Assembly (NCBI RefSeq): GCF_013112245.1
Contig: NZ_WVRN01000003.1
Coordinates: 56,242 to 120,241 of the forward strand
Source: Ruegeria sp. HKCCD4315
GTDB lineage: Bacteria; Pseudomonadota; Alphaproteobacteria; Rhodobacterales; Rhodobacteraceae
Length of the DNA: 64,000 nt
Direction of reading: 5' to 3'
The notes beneath the pieces were generated by a model, which saw nothing but the letters and a program-made list of their open reading frames with translations, did no database searches and was not told the origin of the DNA. This document shows positions 25,640-33,825 of the stretch, piece by piece (the stretch's first letter is position 1; every line of letters begins with the position of its first letter). The translations under genes were made by a program, and so were the position numbers.

Positions 25640-25754
25640 CATTCGCCATGACAAGTCCCTCCATGTAACGCAGGTCTGCATACGCGTGTGGGCTGGCTGG
25701 CGGTTGCAATCTGCGCTAAATCGCCCCTGTCCGGCAAACAGGGAGAAGCTGAAG

Positions 25755-27161
25755 ATGACAACGGGGAACGATCTTGGTGGGCTCATCGGGTTTATCACCC
25801 GTGACGAGATTTGGCATGAGCGGCTCGCTGATGTGTTGGACGAGCATTTTCTGCCAGCGCTCGAGGCCTTCGATCTTGAGTTCGAGGATCTGGGCGACTT
25901 GCTGGGCGAGGATTGGCCGATGGTCCTGTGGGGTGGTGGCCTGGAAGATTTGCTGGGCAGGACATTCGGAGCGGACGCCGAAAACGCTGCGGATGCTTAT
26001 CTGAAAGGGAGCGGTTCCAAGGAGAGTGCGCAGACCCGCGCCTATATCAAAGGATTGCGGGACGCGTCGGTCAGCCTTTATGAGGTGAGCGAGGTAGACC
26101 CCGGCAGATCCATGGTCTTGCGCAACATGCTTTCGGACGCAGAGCCGGTTACCGTCCGGGAACACAGCGCGACGCAGATGCTGCAGCGATGGGATCGCAT
26201 CGCAGCTCGGGTTGTCGCACAGGGGGATTATAACGTGATCTCGGGGGCGCTGCTCCCATTCGACCCCGACACCGTCGCGTTTTTTGAAGACGGGCTCCGC
26301 TCCGTGTTGAAATTGAACCCCGACGTTGAACTGAGGCTGACACAGGATCAGCTACACCGTTCCGCACCCCTCTTCACCAATGCCTGGCTCTTCGCACATC
26401 TGCCGAACCTACTGGATCCGGAACCACCACAAATCAGCAACAGCGATGGCGACAACCTGCTCTTTCACGACATGCGCTTCCCCCTCGCCAGCAAAGTGAC
26501 GCAAAGCCAGGTATCTGAAAAGCTAACACAGTCCGCAGAACTCGTGATCTCAGGCCAGAAGGATTGGACCTGGCTTGACCTCGACACCCCGTCCGGCACC
26601 AAGCACGGCACCGGCCTCGTGTTGGACAAATCAATGTCAGGGGCCTCCGTGCTTGGGTCCCTAGATCTGAAAGGTCGGACACTCACACTTTCTGTGAGCT
26701 CTACAGCGCGCGCTGAACGCGGCGAAGCCCTGGTCCGGGACCTCCTGGGCGACCTGGTGAAATCTCCGCTGACATCAATCCAGACCGCCGAACAGATGAT
26801 GGCGGATGACAGCACGAGTAACGGAGTGGCAGAAGAAGAGGACATCCCCCGTGCCCTTGCCCGTCAGATGGCCCACGAATATCTCGAACAGCATTACCGC
26901 GATACGCTTGACCAGCCGATTCCTGCCCTGGATGGCAAGACCCCGCGCCAGGCCGTTCGCAGCACGGCGGGCAGGAAGAAAGTCATAGACTGGCTGAAGA
27001 CAATCGAAAACCGCAGCGCGCGCCAGACCGGCTCTCCGGTGGCTGAGTATGATTTCGGCTGGATGTGGGACGAGCTTGGTCTGTCAGACTACCGAAATTG
27101 GACCAGCGATGGTTCTTGCAAAAACCGTTCCAAAGCTTCGCCTCCTGAACCCATCGACTAA
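25755..27161 (+). CDS. 468-residue protein of unknown function
   Basis: An acidic soluble protein with no signal or membrane segment. The C-terminal part (about residues 360-440) reads ALARQMAHEYLEQHYRDTLDQP, IPALDGKTPRQAVRS and KKVIDWLKTIENRSA. This helical block is found at the end of several uncharacterised bacterial proteins that often carry zinc-binding motifs, and resembles a toxin-binding antitoxin-like helix set. I cannot assign a family to the rest. I chose the ATG at 25755, preceded by GGGAGAAG; the longer frame starting at 25575 would overlap the DUF6429 remnant. Confidence 0.75.
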   Translation: MTTGNDLGGLIGFITRDEIWHERLADVLDEHFLPALEAFDLEFEDLGDLLGEDWPMVLWGGGLEDLLGRTFGADAENAADAYLKGSGSKESAQTRAYIKGLRDASVSLYEVSEVDPGRSMVLRNMLSDAEPVTVREHSATQMLQRWDRIAARVVAQGDYNVISGALLPFDPDTVAFFEDGLRSVLKLNPDVELRLTQDQLHRSAPLFTNAWLFAHLPNLLDPEPPQISNSDGDNLLFHDMRFPLASKVTQSQVSEKLTQSAELVISGQKDWTWLDLDTPSGTKHGTGLVLDKSMSGASVLGSLDLKGRTLTLSVSSTARAERGEALVRDLLGDLVKSPLTSIQTAEQMMADDSTSNGVAEEEDIPRALARQMAHEYLEQHYRDTLDQPIPALDGKTPRQAVRSTAGRKKVIDWLKTIENRSARQTGSPVAEYDFGWMWDELGLSDYRNWTSDGSCKNRSKASPPEPID

Positions 27162-27451
27162 CCCATGTTTTCCCGGCTGCGTCTTGCAGAGATGTGGCAA
27201 GGGTTATGCTGTCGCTGCGCGTCCAGATGGTTTGCCTCGTGACAGCTGGGGCACAACAAAATTTCAGTCTCCGTGGACACACCGGTTTCATAATCGAAAC
27301 AGTACTCTTGTCCACATATTTCCAGCACCTCTCCACTCTTGGCCAGTTCCGAACTTGTCACCTCGCAGTGATCACAAATTCCGTCCAAGAGAGCTGATTG
27401 GAGTTCAGAAAGAACCACTGTTTTCTGAAAATTGCACACTCTGTCACTCAT
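27158..27451 (-). CDS. Small protein with Cys/His zinc-site pattern
   Basis: 97 residues with CDHC near residue 26 and a CPSCHEANHLDAQRQHNPCHI block near 68-88. The Cys and His spacing suggests one or two zinc sites, like HNH-type small proteins, but the HNH catalytic pattern is not complete. I cannot assign a function. It converges with the preceding gene, overlapping it by four bases at the 3' ends. Confidence 0.6.
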   Translation of the reverse strand: MSDRVCNFQKTVVLSELQSALLDGICDHCEVTSSELAKSGEVLEICGQEYCFDYETGVSTETEILLCPSCHEANHLDAQRQHNPCHISARRSRENMG

Positions 27452-27643
27452 AACTGCTTCAGGCTTTCACAAAATGGTGAAGAGAGAAAGCTTGTGAAAC
27501 AAGAATTCAAGGGAATGTGACATAGCCCAATGGGTTCGAGATTTAGTTTCGCCGATCATTGCCTGTAAGCTGCGCGGCGCGTCGAACTTTCACGTCAGCC
27601 GCCATCCCACAACAGACCCGCGCACATCAAAATACAACCTGGG

Positions 27644-27943
27644 CTAGTCCTCCCAGCGAAACGCGTCGTTGTCCGCCTTCACCCGACCAATAGACGGCAA
27701 AGCGAAGTGGTTTCCCAGCACAATACATCCCGTTTCCGAGGCGCTTTCCAACAGTTTCCGACGGGATGTCACGGCCATCTCAGCATCGGAATCAAACATA
27801 AAATGCCACTCGGGATGCCAGCACTGGGCGGTTGTATGGATTGCATCACCTGTAATCAGAGCGCGCCGGTCGCCACTGGTGATTTCGACCGAGACATGAC
27901 CTGGTGTTTGGCCTGGCGTGGGGATCAGAGTGACGGAATACAC
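27644..27943 (-). pseudogene. 5'-truncated MBL-fold hydrolase
   Basis: About 99 residues match the C-terminal half of metallo-beta-lactamase-fold hydrolases: TLIPTPGQTPGHVSVEI, ALITGDAIHTTAQ, HPEWHFMFDSD and CIVLGNHFALPSIGRV. The essential N-terminal HxHxDH metal site and about 190 residues before it are absent, because the similarity stops at the frame start near 27943, next to the homocysteine methyltransferase promoter region. It is probably a remnant left by a rearrangement. Confidence 0.75.
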
Positions 27944-28027
27944 CCTGTCGCAGTCCTAAGGTTCACAGGAGGCCCGAGACAAAGTAGGTTTCTTGTGCAG
28001 AGGTAACGGCAATAGGCGTGGATCAGA

Positions 28028-28939
28028 ATGGCGCGACAGCTCCCACTCGAAGGTAACAAGCCCTTTCTGGTTTACGCCGGCACTGGCACCGACCTGATTT
28101 TCAATCATGGAATTGAGCTTCCCGGTTTCGCGTCGTTTCCATTGCTGGAAGAACCTGGCACCAGGGTGATACTGGCCGGTCAAATGCAGGCTCTTGTCGA
28201 TCTGGCCCGTGAAATGAATGTCGGATGCATCCTTGATGCGCCCACATGGATGGCGAACGCCGACCGGGCAGCGCCCTTGGGGTACGATGCAGAGCGGCTC
28301 GCCGAAGTAAACAAAGATGCGGTCAGTCTAATGGAAGACGTGCGCCAAGCTGCCGCTCGCGATGATGTACTGGTGTCGGCCTGCATCGGCCCGCGCCATG
28401 ATCCTTACGCCGACATCCCGCCGGTACCCGTCGAAGATGCACGTCAATACCACGCCGCTCAAATGCACAGCCTGAAAGACACAAGCCTCGATCTGGTCAC
28501 CGCTTATACATTCAACCGCCCAAGCGAGGCAGCGGGATGCATCCTCGCCGCCCGGGACGCTGAACTGCCGATCATCATGTCTCTGGTTGTTGAGACAGAC
28601 GGGTGCCTGGCAGACGGGACCAAACTTGTGGACGGAATTGACCAGATCGACGCAGCAACCGACTCGGCGGCGCTGTTTTTTATGGTCAACTGCGCTCACC
28701 CTACCCATTTCGCCGGAGCGCTTGGCAACCACCCCCGGCTGAGAGGCCTTGTGGCGAACGCTTCGAGTTGCTCGCATGCGGAACTTGACGAAGCAGATGA
28801 GCTGGACGAAGGCGATCCAGCTGAACTTGGTAAACAGATTGCCGCGATTGCGAGGCAGAATCCGTCGATCCAAGTATTTGGAGGATGCTGCGGTACCGAC
28901 ATGCGCCATCTGAAATCGATGATCAGCGAACTAGCATAG
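28028..28939 (+). CDS. Homocysteine S-methyltransferase family protein
   Basis: 303 residues. The N-terminal YAGTGTDLIFN motif, the barrel segments, and the zinc-ligand pattern (NCAH near 218 and GGCCGTD near 288) mark the Pfam homocysteine S-methyltransferase family. These enzymes move a methyl group from a donor such as S-methylmethionine or a betaine to homocysteine. The zinc Cys residues are present, so it may be active. The substrate is unknown. The ATG at 28028 has no strong ribosome site. Confidence 0.85.
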   Translation: MARQLPLEGNKPFLVYAGTGTDLIFNHGIELPGFASFPLLEEPGTRVILAGQMQALVDLAREMNVGCILDAPTWMANADRAAPLGYDAERLAEVNKDAVSLMEDVRQAAARDDVLVSACIGPRHDPYADIPPVPVEDARQYHAAQMHSLKDTSLDLVTAYTFNRPSEAAGCILAARDAELPIIMSLVVETDGCLADGTKLVDGIDQIDAATDSAALFFMVNCAHPTHFAGALGNHPRLRGLVANASSCSHAELDEADELDEGDPAELGKQIAAIARQNPSIQVFGGCCGTDMRHLKSMISELA

Positions 28940-29234
28940 CCAACTTGGTTCAATCTGAGCGATAACGCTGAGATCTAAGGTGATCCCGTAATTTCTTTCC
29001 ACAACTTGTTAGGAGATCGGCCCATTCCTGCCGTTCACCTGCACATACCGATGCCGCGGTCGCAGCCCGCTTCTCGGACATTCGCTGCATTTGCATAGTT
29101 TAGCCTGAGCAGACGTTAGAGCTCTTTCAGGATGCTTTTCCCGAGAATTGGACAGTTAAGAGAACTTTCGCGGTTCAGCAGCAGAGTGCCGCCAATCCAG
29201 AATTTAAACTGTGTTTTCCGACCGGGCATATCTG
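28940..29234. other. Stretch with no supported gene
   Basis: About 295 bases between the methyltransferase and the DUF4411 gene, which converge here. No family-like frame, hairpin terminator or repeat stood out. Confidence 0.5.
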
Positions 29235-29726
29235 TCAACGCAAGTTGAAGTCCAAAGTGCGATACATCGTGAAGTCATCACACCAAGACACAGCGCAGTC
29301 GTCACATGCATCTGGTAGTCGTGTCGCGCCAAGGCGCTTGGTTCGTTTTGTGACTTCTTTCGTCACAACTGTTCTGTTGCTACTAACAAGGCCATAAGCA
29401 ACAAGGAAAGCGTCCCGACCTACCTTGATCAGTTCGCTATCTGTGAATTTGGCGTCATCGCTTTGATACCCGTCACGTAGCGCTTGCTGCACTAAGGCGG
29501 GGTCTGCATCCTCATCTAAAAGTAGCGCTTCCTTTGCGTCTTCTCCCTTGATCCAGTCGGCCAAGTCATCGCTACCGCCTGACACTTCTTCATAAATCTC
29601 ACGCGGCATCTTGATTCTACCAGCATCACCTTGAACAACGAGCCATTCCCAAAATTGGGGAATGTGTTCTAAAGGGTAGTAGGTGTTCTTCGCAGTTATC
29701 AACACGTTGGCATCGATTAGGTACAT
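29235..29726 (-). CDS. DUF4411 (PIN-like) protein, likely toxin
   Basis: 163 residues starting MYLIDANVLITAKNTYYPLEHIPQFWEWL, the start of DUF4411 proteins. They belong to the PIN nuclease superfamily, with Asp ligands in DANVL and acidic residues such as DACDDCAVSWCDDF near the C-terminus. The ATG overlaps the stop of the upstream ImmA/IrrE-type gene (TGATG). This pairing recurs in bacteria as a toxin-antitoxin-like module. RNase activity is predicted, not shown. Confidence 0.85.
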   Translation of the reverse strand: MYLIDANVLITAKNTYYPLEHIPQFWEWLVVQGDAGRIKMPREIYEEVSGGSDDLADWIKGEDAKEALLLDEDADPALVQQALRDGYQSDDAKFTDSELIKVGRDAFLVAYGLVSSNRTVVTKEVTKRTKRLGATRLPDACDDCAVSWCDDFTMYRTLDFNLR

Positions 29727-30985
29727 CAATGCGCTCCGCTTGCGTTGGAGAACAGATCACCCTTTTTTCGTTTCGCCTCGTACCTTCTCAACAGCGGTTC
29801 TACCGCAGATGGTTTCGACCCCAAAAGGTTTGCAGCTTTTGTGTAGGTAAGCGCATTGCCGCGAACGGAGCGATAAACTACCTCCAATAGTGCGTTGCCC
29901 AGATTGTGAGATTTCACAACGTGCGGGTTTGGTCCGTCGCTATCTTTCATCTTTTCTTTTTGGCTCTTGAGAGCAGCCTGCCAACGTGCCGAGTACACCC
30001 CACGAAGACGGCCATAGGCATCGCCACTTAGGTCACCTGTTCTATAGAGTTGATAGGCGACCATCGGACCACTGACAGACCACTTATAGGCAATACTATC
30101 AACCACTGCCTCCGCACTATTGCTATCGTCAGGGTCAAAGTCAGGCATACCCTTGCGGAAGTGCGCCGAAGGCAAAAGAAACTCTCCAGCCACATCATTA
30201 CAAAACCGTTCAATCTTGGCGGATTGGTTCGTCGGGGTGGCAGTAGAGGCTTGACCGCTTACTCCGGTTGTTCCAAGCCAAATATGGGCAAGTTCGTGCA
30301 TCAGTGTAAAGGAGCGGGACGGTTTGGCCTCTTTTGCGTTAATCACAATAAATGGGGCGACATCATCAGCGATTGCAAAGCCGCGGAATACACTGGACGG
30401 GATCGTGGAGTGGTGGGAACCAAGATCGGACAACAGCAATACAAAAACGCCGATGTCTTCCACTTCCATACGCAGCCGCTTAAACAGCTTGTCCGGGTCA
30501 CCGCGGCGCAAGCTCACATCCGTGTAGTCAAACTCAAGTTCGTTGGAAATGGATTTTACCGTGGCCTCAACACTCGTTTTGAGATTGACGGATCCTACAA
30601 ATTTGTGCTCCCAAAAATCCTCGTCATCTATGAGGATGTCTTTTATGGCCTCTTGCCGAGCCTTCACATCACGCAACAAAGCATCCAACATAGCATTTTC
30701 GCGCTTTGTGCGGCTGTCCGGACTTTGACGAAAATCTTGCCCTCTGCGTCCGGTGCGTGGCGGCTGTTCCATGTAAAATGCTAGCAAAGGTCTTTTGTAC
30801 AACTTGGCAAAGCTATTCAGTTGTGCACGGGACGGTTCTCTGTCGCCACTTTCAAGTGCCTCAAGCTTCTGATCAGCCGTCTCACGGACTCCATCAGAAA
30901 ACAGCTTGCGCGCAGCATCTTCCAGCGTGAAACCAGCGGTCTCACGTGCCCAAATCAGGACATCTGGATTGACTTTAATGGACAT
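29726..30985 (-). CDS. XRE-type regulator with ImmA/IrrE peptidase domain
   Basis: 419 residues. The N-terminus (MSIKVNPDVLIWARETAGFTLEDAA) is a helix-turn-helix of the XRE type. The middle contains the zinc peptidase motif HELAHIW near residue 230, with downstream EFLLP near 268, typical of the ImmA/IrrE (DUF955) family. Such proteins act as cleavable regulators or antitoxins paired with DUF4411 or PIN toxins. I chose the ATG at 30985, which gives the canonical N-terminus; the frame runs back to 31072. Confidence 0.88.
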   Translation of the reverse strand: MSIKVNPDVLIWARETAGFTLEDAARKLFSDGVRETADQKLEALESGDREPSRAQLNSFAKLYKRPLLAFYMEQPPRTGRRGQDFRQSPDSRTKRENAMLDALLRDVKARQEAIKDILIDDEDFWEHKFVGSVNLKTSVEATVKSISNELEFDYTDVSLRRGDPDKLFKRLRMEVEDIGVFVLLLSDLGSHHSTIPSSVFRGFAIADDVAPFIVINAKEAKPSRSFTLMHELAHIWLGTTGVSGQASTATPTNQSAKIERFCNDVAGEFLLPSAHFRKGMPDFDPDDSNSAEAVVDSIAYKWSVSGPMVAYQLYRTGDLSGDAYGRLRGVYSARWQAALKSQKEKMKDSDGPNPHVVKSHNLGNALLEVVYRSVRGNALTYTKAANLLGSKPSAVEPLLRRYEAKRKKGDLFSNASGAH

Positions 30986-31328
30986 AAACCGTGCTTCGCC
31001 GTTGGATATTTGTTCTTTGATTACTTGAGATGTAGGACACTTTGCAGACGACGCATAGTGCATAGATATCACAGTGAGGTCTGCTTAGCGATGCTAGGTG
31101 CATTTTGGGGCCGACCCAGGGAATTCACTCTGCCGCCTGTAAGGGAGTTTCGAGTGTCAAAACTGACTTTGCAAAGGTCACTTCTGCGCTTTACTGACAT
31201 CGGTACGGCTGCGGCATCATCGAAGTCGTCATTCTAGACCGGAATGGCCGTTTTTTGATTTTCGAGTGAACGGTTTCGCGACTGCAGAGAACGGCAGCTT
31301 CCCGCGCTTCGTGCCGTACTTCAGCCCC
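30986..31328. other. Intergenic stretch
   Basis: It holds the promoter region of the ImmA/IrrE-DUF4411 operon but no gene I can support. The 14-mer GCAGAGAACGGCAG at 31283-31296 recurs at 12398-12411 in another intergenic region. I see no hairpin or frame of interest. Confidence 0.5.
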
Positions 31329-32438
31329 CTACCCGTCCCGATCTAGCTTTAACCAATATCGCGTGTACCGGAGTTCACCCGTTCGGATCAAAGCGCCCTT
31401 CTCTACCAGGTTCTGGAGATCCCGCGTTGCTGTGGCGCGCGATGTTCCCGTGATCGAGATATAGTTCTCAGCGCTCAATCCCCCTGTGAACCCATCCGGC
31501 CCAGCCTTGAACAAACGGGCGATTACCTTGCTTTGGCGAGTGTTGAACTGATCACGGTACCGATCATAGAAGTGCGTCTTGGAAATAAAGAAACCAACCC
31601 GCTCAAGCGTCACCTGCTGTGCTGTAAGGACAGTTTCGGCAAACCAGACGAGCCACGGTGTGACTTCCAGCGTCTTTTGATGGCGTTCGAGTTGGTCGTA
31701 GTAAGCCTTCCGCTCTCGCTCGATCGTGAAAGCAAGGGCAATCAGACTTGGCTGACCGATATTCTGGGCCAAGGACTTTTCAGCCAGCGCCCTACCCAAC
31801 CGGCCATTGCCGTCCTCAAAGGGATGAATGCTCTCGAAATACAGATGGCTCAAACCGGCCCGGATCAGTGCGCGCAATGGTTCGGGACCATCCGGTGCGG
31901 TCCGGTTGAACCAGGCTACGAACTGGTCCATTTCAGCCGGAACCTGATGTGAAGGTGGAGCTTCGAAATGCACCGTTGGGCGGTCGAGCCTGCCTGAGAC
32001 GATTTGCATCGCATCCTCATGGCTCCGGTATGATCCAATCGTTTCCAGATGCCTGTCATGGGACAGAAGCATGTCATGCCACCGAAACAGGGTGTCGTGT
32101 GACAGTGGTTCCGAATAGTTGGAATAAACATCCACCATCATTTCAGAAACGCCCTGCTCGCGCGGTTTGGATGGATAGCTGTCGGGAGCCAGTCCAAGAT
32201 GTCGGCGCAAGGAAGATTGCACGCTGAGACGATCCAGCATCTCACCTTCGATCGCGCTGGTCTTCATTGCTTCTTCGCTTAGCAGGTCGATACGCAATTG
32301 ATCTCGATCCGATGTGTTCACATGATGAACCGCTCCAAGAACTTCCCCTGAGGACAACAGGAACTGTTGCTCGTATGGTTCGAGTCTTGCGGCGTCGTAA
32401 CGAAAGGTAGGCCAGTCAGGGTTCTGCCAGTTCCACAT
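31329..32438 (-). CDS. Fic family protein
   Basis: 369 residues. The N-terminal part carries the inhibitory-helix motif TSAIEGE near residues 60-66, the class II arrangement in which Glu blocks ATP binding. The core Fic motif HPFEDGNGRLGR near 205-216 has the catalytic His and the anion-loop residues for AMP transfer. The C-terminal 80 residues form a winged-helix region (ITGTSRATATRDLQNLVEKGAL). Such proteins adenylylate targets and may regulate their own promoter. Repeats upstream (32440-32514) fit an operator for the C-terminal DNA-binding part. Confidence 0.9.
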   Translation of the reverse strand: MWNWQNPDWPTFRYDAARLEPYEQQFLLSSGEVLGAVHHVNTSDRDQLRIDLLSEEAMKTSAIEGEMLDRLSVQSSLRRHLGLAPDSYPSKPREQGVSEMMVDVYSNYSEPLSHDTLFRWHDMLLSHDRHLETIGSYRSHEDAMQIVSGRLDRPTVHFEAPPSHQVPAEMDQFVAWFNRTAPDGPEPLRALIRAGLSHLYFESIHPFEDGNGRLGRALAEKSLAQNIGQPSLIALAFTIERERKAYYDQLERHQKTLEVTPWLVWFAETVLTAQQVTLERVGFFISKTHFYDRYRDQFNTRQSKVIARLFKAGPDGFTGGLSAENYISITGTSRATATRDLQNLVEKGALIRTGELRYTRYWLKLDRDG

Positions 32439-32439
32439 C

Positions 32440-32514
32440 GTGAGGTATAAGCTTCCTTTCTATAACTCACTATTTATGGTTGCGTGATTTATAGAGGTCA
32501 ATCCTATAGCTCAC
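32440..32514. promoter_or_regulatory. Repeated CTATAACTCAC half-sites upstream of fic
   Basis: CTATAACTCAC (32460-32470) faces GTGATTTATAG (32484-32494) as an inverted repeat (10 of 11 pairs). Another forward copy, CTATAGCTCAC, is at 32504-32514. A weaker inverted copy, GTGAGGTATAAG, lies at 32440-32451 next to the fic ATG. Copies are spaced about 20-24 bases apart. They probably bind a repressor, perhaps the Fic protein. Iterons for replication are the alternative, because repC ends just beyond. Confidence 0.7.
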
Positions 32515-32592
32515 CTTTTTCAGACCCTTCGATCCAGTCATCACTTGGAGGTGTAATCTGAAAACGGTAAATTTCATCCTGTTTCCCCAAAT

Positions 32593-33648
32593 TTACGTAG
32601 CATTGGATGTCCGCGAGAGCATTGCCTTTGGAGACAATTCGCCCTTTTCGATCTTGGCCAGCAACGAAATCAGGTAAGCCCCTGGAGATTGTATGTTCTC
32701 AGCACGTTGAAAGATGTATCCGAGAACAATGAAGCGAATAGCTGGGCCAAAAGTTGATTTCATTGCATACCAGGTTTGGCCAAGCCGTAGATACTCGGCG
32801 ATATCATCCATAAGCCGATCACAGTGGTGCTGATCTTTTGCAAAGCGTAGTTCTGAGCATAGCCGTGGAAAACTGCGCTCCATTTGGTCTGGAGAAACCT
32901 GAATCTGAGAAAGCTTTTCTTTCTTAACTTCCGGATTCAAAGAGTCCTCTTTGTGCCCCTCAATTTCACTGTCACTGGCCCTCAAATTTTCTGTATCAGT
33001 CTGTGTTATCTCGGAGATTTCCACAGAGATTTCTGCCAACAGCTCGCTGAGTACATTCGCATCTGGTTTGCGACGCAGAGCATTGCGTACGGTGGTCACC
33101 AAATCAGAGATCGCGGTGTCATTTGCTACGAGTTCCTTAAGGCGCGCCAGAGCGGCGGAAACTTTGTCACGGAGTACAGTGAACTCGAGAACGCGATCAG
33201 CATGCCTCTGGGCTTCCTGAATGAACTCAGCGTGCCGTTCAGACAAAGGCATCAAGGAGAGCCCAGTTGCGGTGACCACCCTGCCCTGGCGATCCCGGCG
33301 CGCCCATCGCTTACCGTTTGCGCTCATGACGCGGCGGATAAGTCCAAGGTCCACCAGCGTCGAGATATGACGCTCAACTGTCTGCACGCTGACATGAGTT
33401 CGTTTGGCTATCGCCGCGTTGGACGCGAAACAGATGTGATGATCATCCTGGTCCGCAGCAATCTGATCACCGCCCATAAAGGAAACCATCGCTCTCAGGA
33501 CATTGAGAGTTGTGGATTTTAACCCAAGAGGTTCTCTGGCCTCTTCAACGGCGCGAAGAAGTATCCATTTTTTGGGCGTACTGTTCCCCTGCCCTGCCGT
33601 TCCCGACAAGGTCGCTCCAATTGGAGCCAATGCTGTTAGTGTTTTCAT
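32593..33648 (-). CDS. repC: RepC replication initiator
   Basis: 351 residues matching repABC-plasmid RepC: LRAVEEAREPLGLKSTTLNVLRAMVSF near the start, then a winged-helix region (CFASNAAIAKRTHVSVQTVERHISTLVDLGLIRR). The long helical C-terminal part includes GQTWYAMKSTFGPAIRFIVLGYIFQRAENIQSPGAYL. RepC starts replication at an origin normally inside repC itself. It is the third gene of repABC and is separated from repB by 177 bases that hold a predicted antisense RNA. Confidence 0.95.
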   Translation of the reverse strand: MKTLTALAPIGATLSGTAGQGNSTPKKWILLRAVEEAREPLGLKSTTLNVLRAMVSFMGGDQIAADQDDHHICFASNAAIAKRTHVSVQTVERHISTLVDLGLIRRVMSANGKRWARRDRQGRVVTATGLSLMPLSERHAEFIQEAQRHADRVLEFTVLRDKVSAALARLKELVANDTAISDLVTTVRNALRRKPDANVLSELLAEISVEISEITQTDTENLRASDSEIEGHKEDSLNPEVKKEKLSQIQVSPDQMERSFPRLCSELRFAKDQHHCDRLMDDIAEYLRLGQTWYAMKSTFGPAIRFIVLGYIFQRAENIQSPGAYLISLLAKIEKGELSPKAMLSRTSNAT

Positions 33649-33680
33649 GATTATCTATCGGCAGACAAAAATTACCCGTT

Positions 33681-33698
33681 CGCTCAAGAGCGTTTTTT
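33681..33698 (+). terminator. Hairpin with T-run upstream of repC
   Basis: CGCTC-AA-GAGCG (33681-33692) is followed by six T residues (33693-33698) on the plus strand. It could stop antisense transcription across repC. Its place just before the repC start in the minus direction means it might also affect the repC leader. Confidence 0.6.
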
Positions 33699-33699
33699 C

Positions 33700-33728
33700 T
33701 TGTGTGGCGATTCGGGTGCTGCTAGATT
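33700..33728 (+). promoter_or_regulatory. Promoter for the repB-repC antisense RNA
   Basis: TTGTGT (33700-33705) and TAGATT (33723-33728) are 17 bases apart on the plus strand, opposite to repABC. Transcription would start at about 33735. Confidence 0.65.
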
Positions 33729-33734
33729 CTAGGT

Positions 33735-33798
33735 GTCTAATCTAAGAATTGCGCTTTGCGCAGCAGCCCTCGAAGCTCCGGTTTCGGGGGTTTTGTTT
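33735..33798 (+). ncRNA. Predicted counter-transcribed RNA of repABC
   Basis: repABC cassettes normally carry a short antisense RNA between repB and repC that limits RepC synthesis and sets incompatibility. Here a plus-strand promoter (33700-33728) is followed by about 60 bases containing TGCGC-TTT-GCGCA. A stem CCCTCGAA/TTCGGGGG (33767-33774 with 33783-33790, one T-G wobble) then ends in TTTTG, like a rho-independent terminator. Size and position match known ctRNAs. It is predicted from sequence only. Confidence 0.7.
33767..33798 (+). terminator. Intrinsic terminator of the antisense RNA
   Basis: Eight-pair stem CCCTCGAA (33767-33774) with TTCGGGGG (33783-33790), an eight-base loop, then TTTTGTTT. 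It points along the plus strand and ends just before the repB stop codon. Confidence 0.7.
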
Positions 33799-33825
33799 GT
33801 TTGCCTTCCTCCTTTCTGCTCGTCC

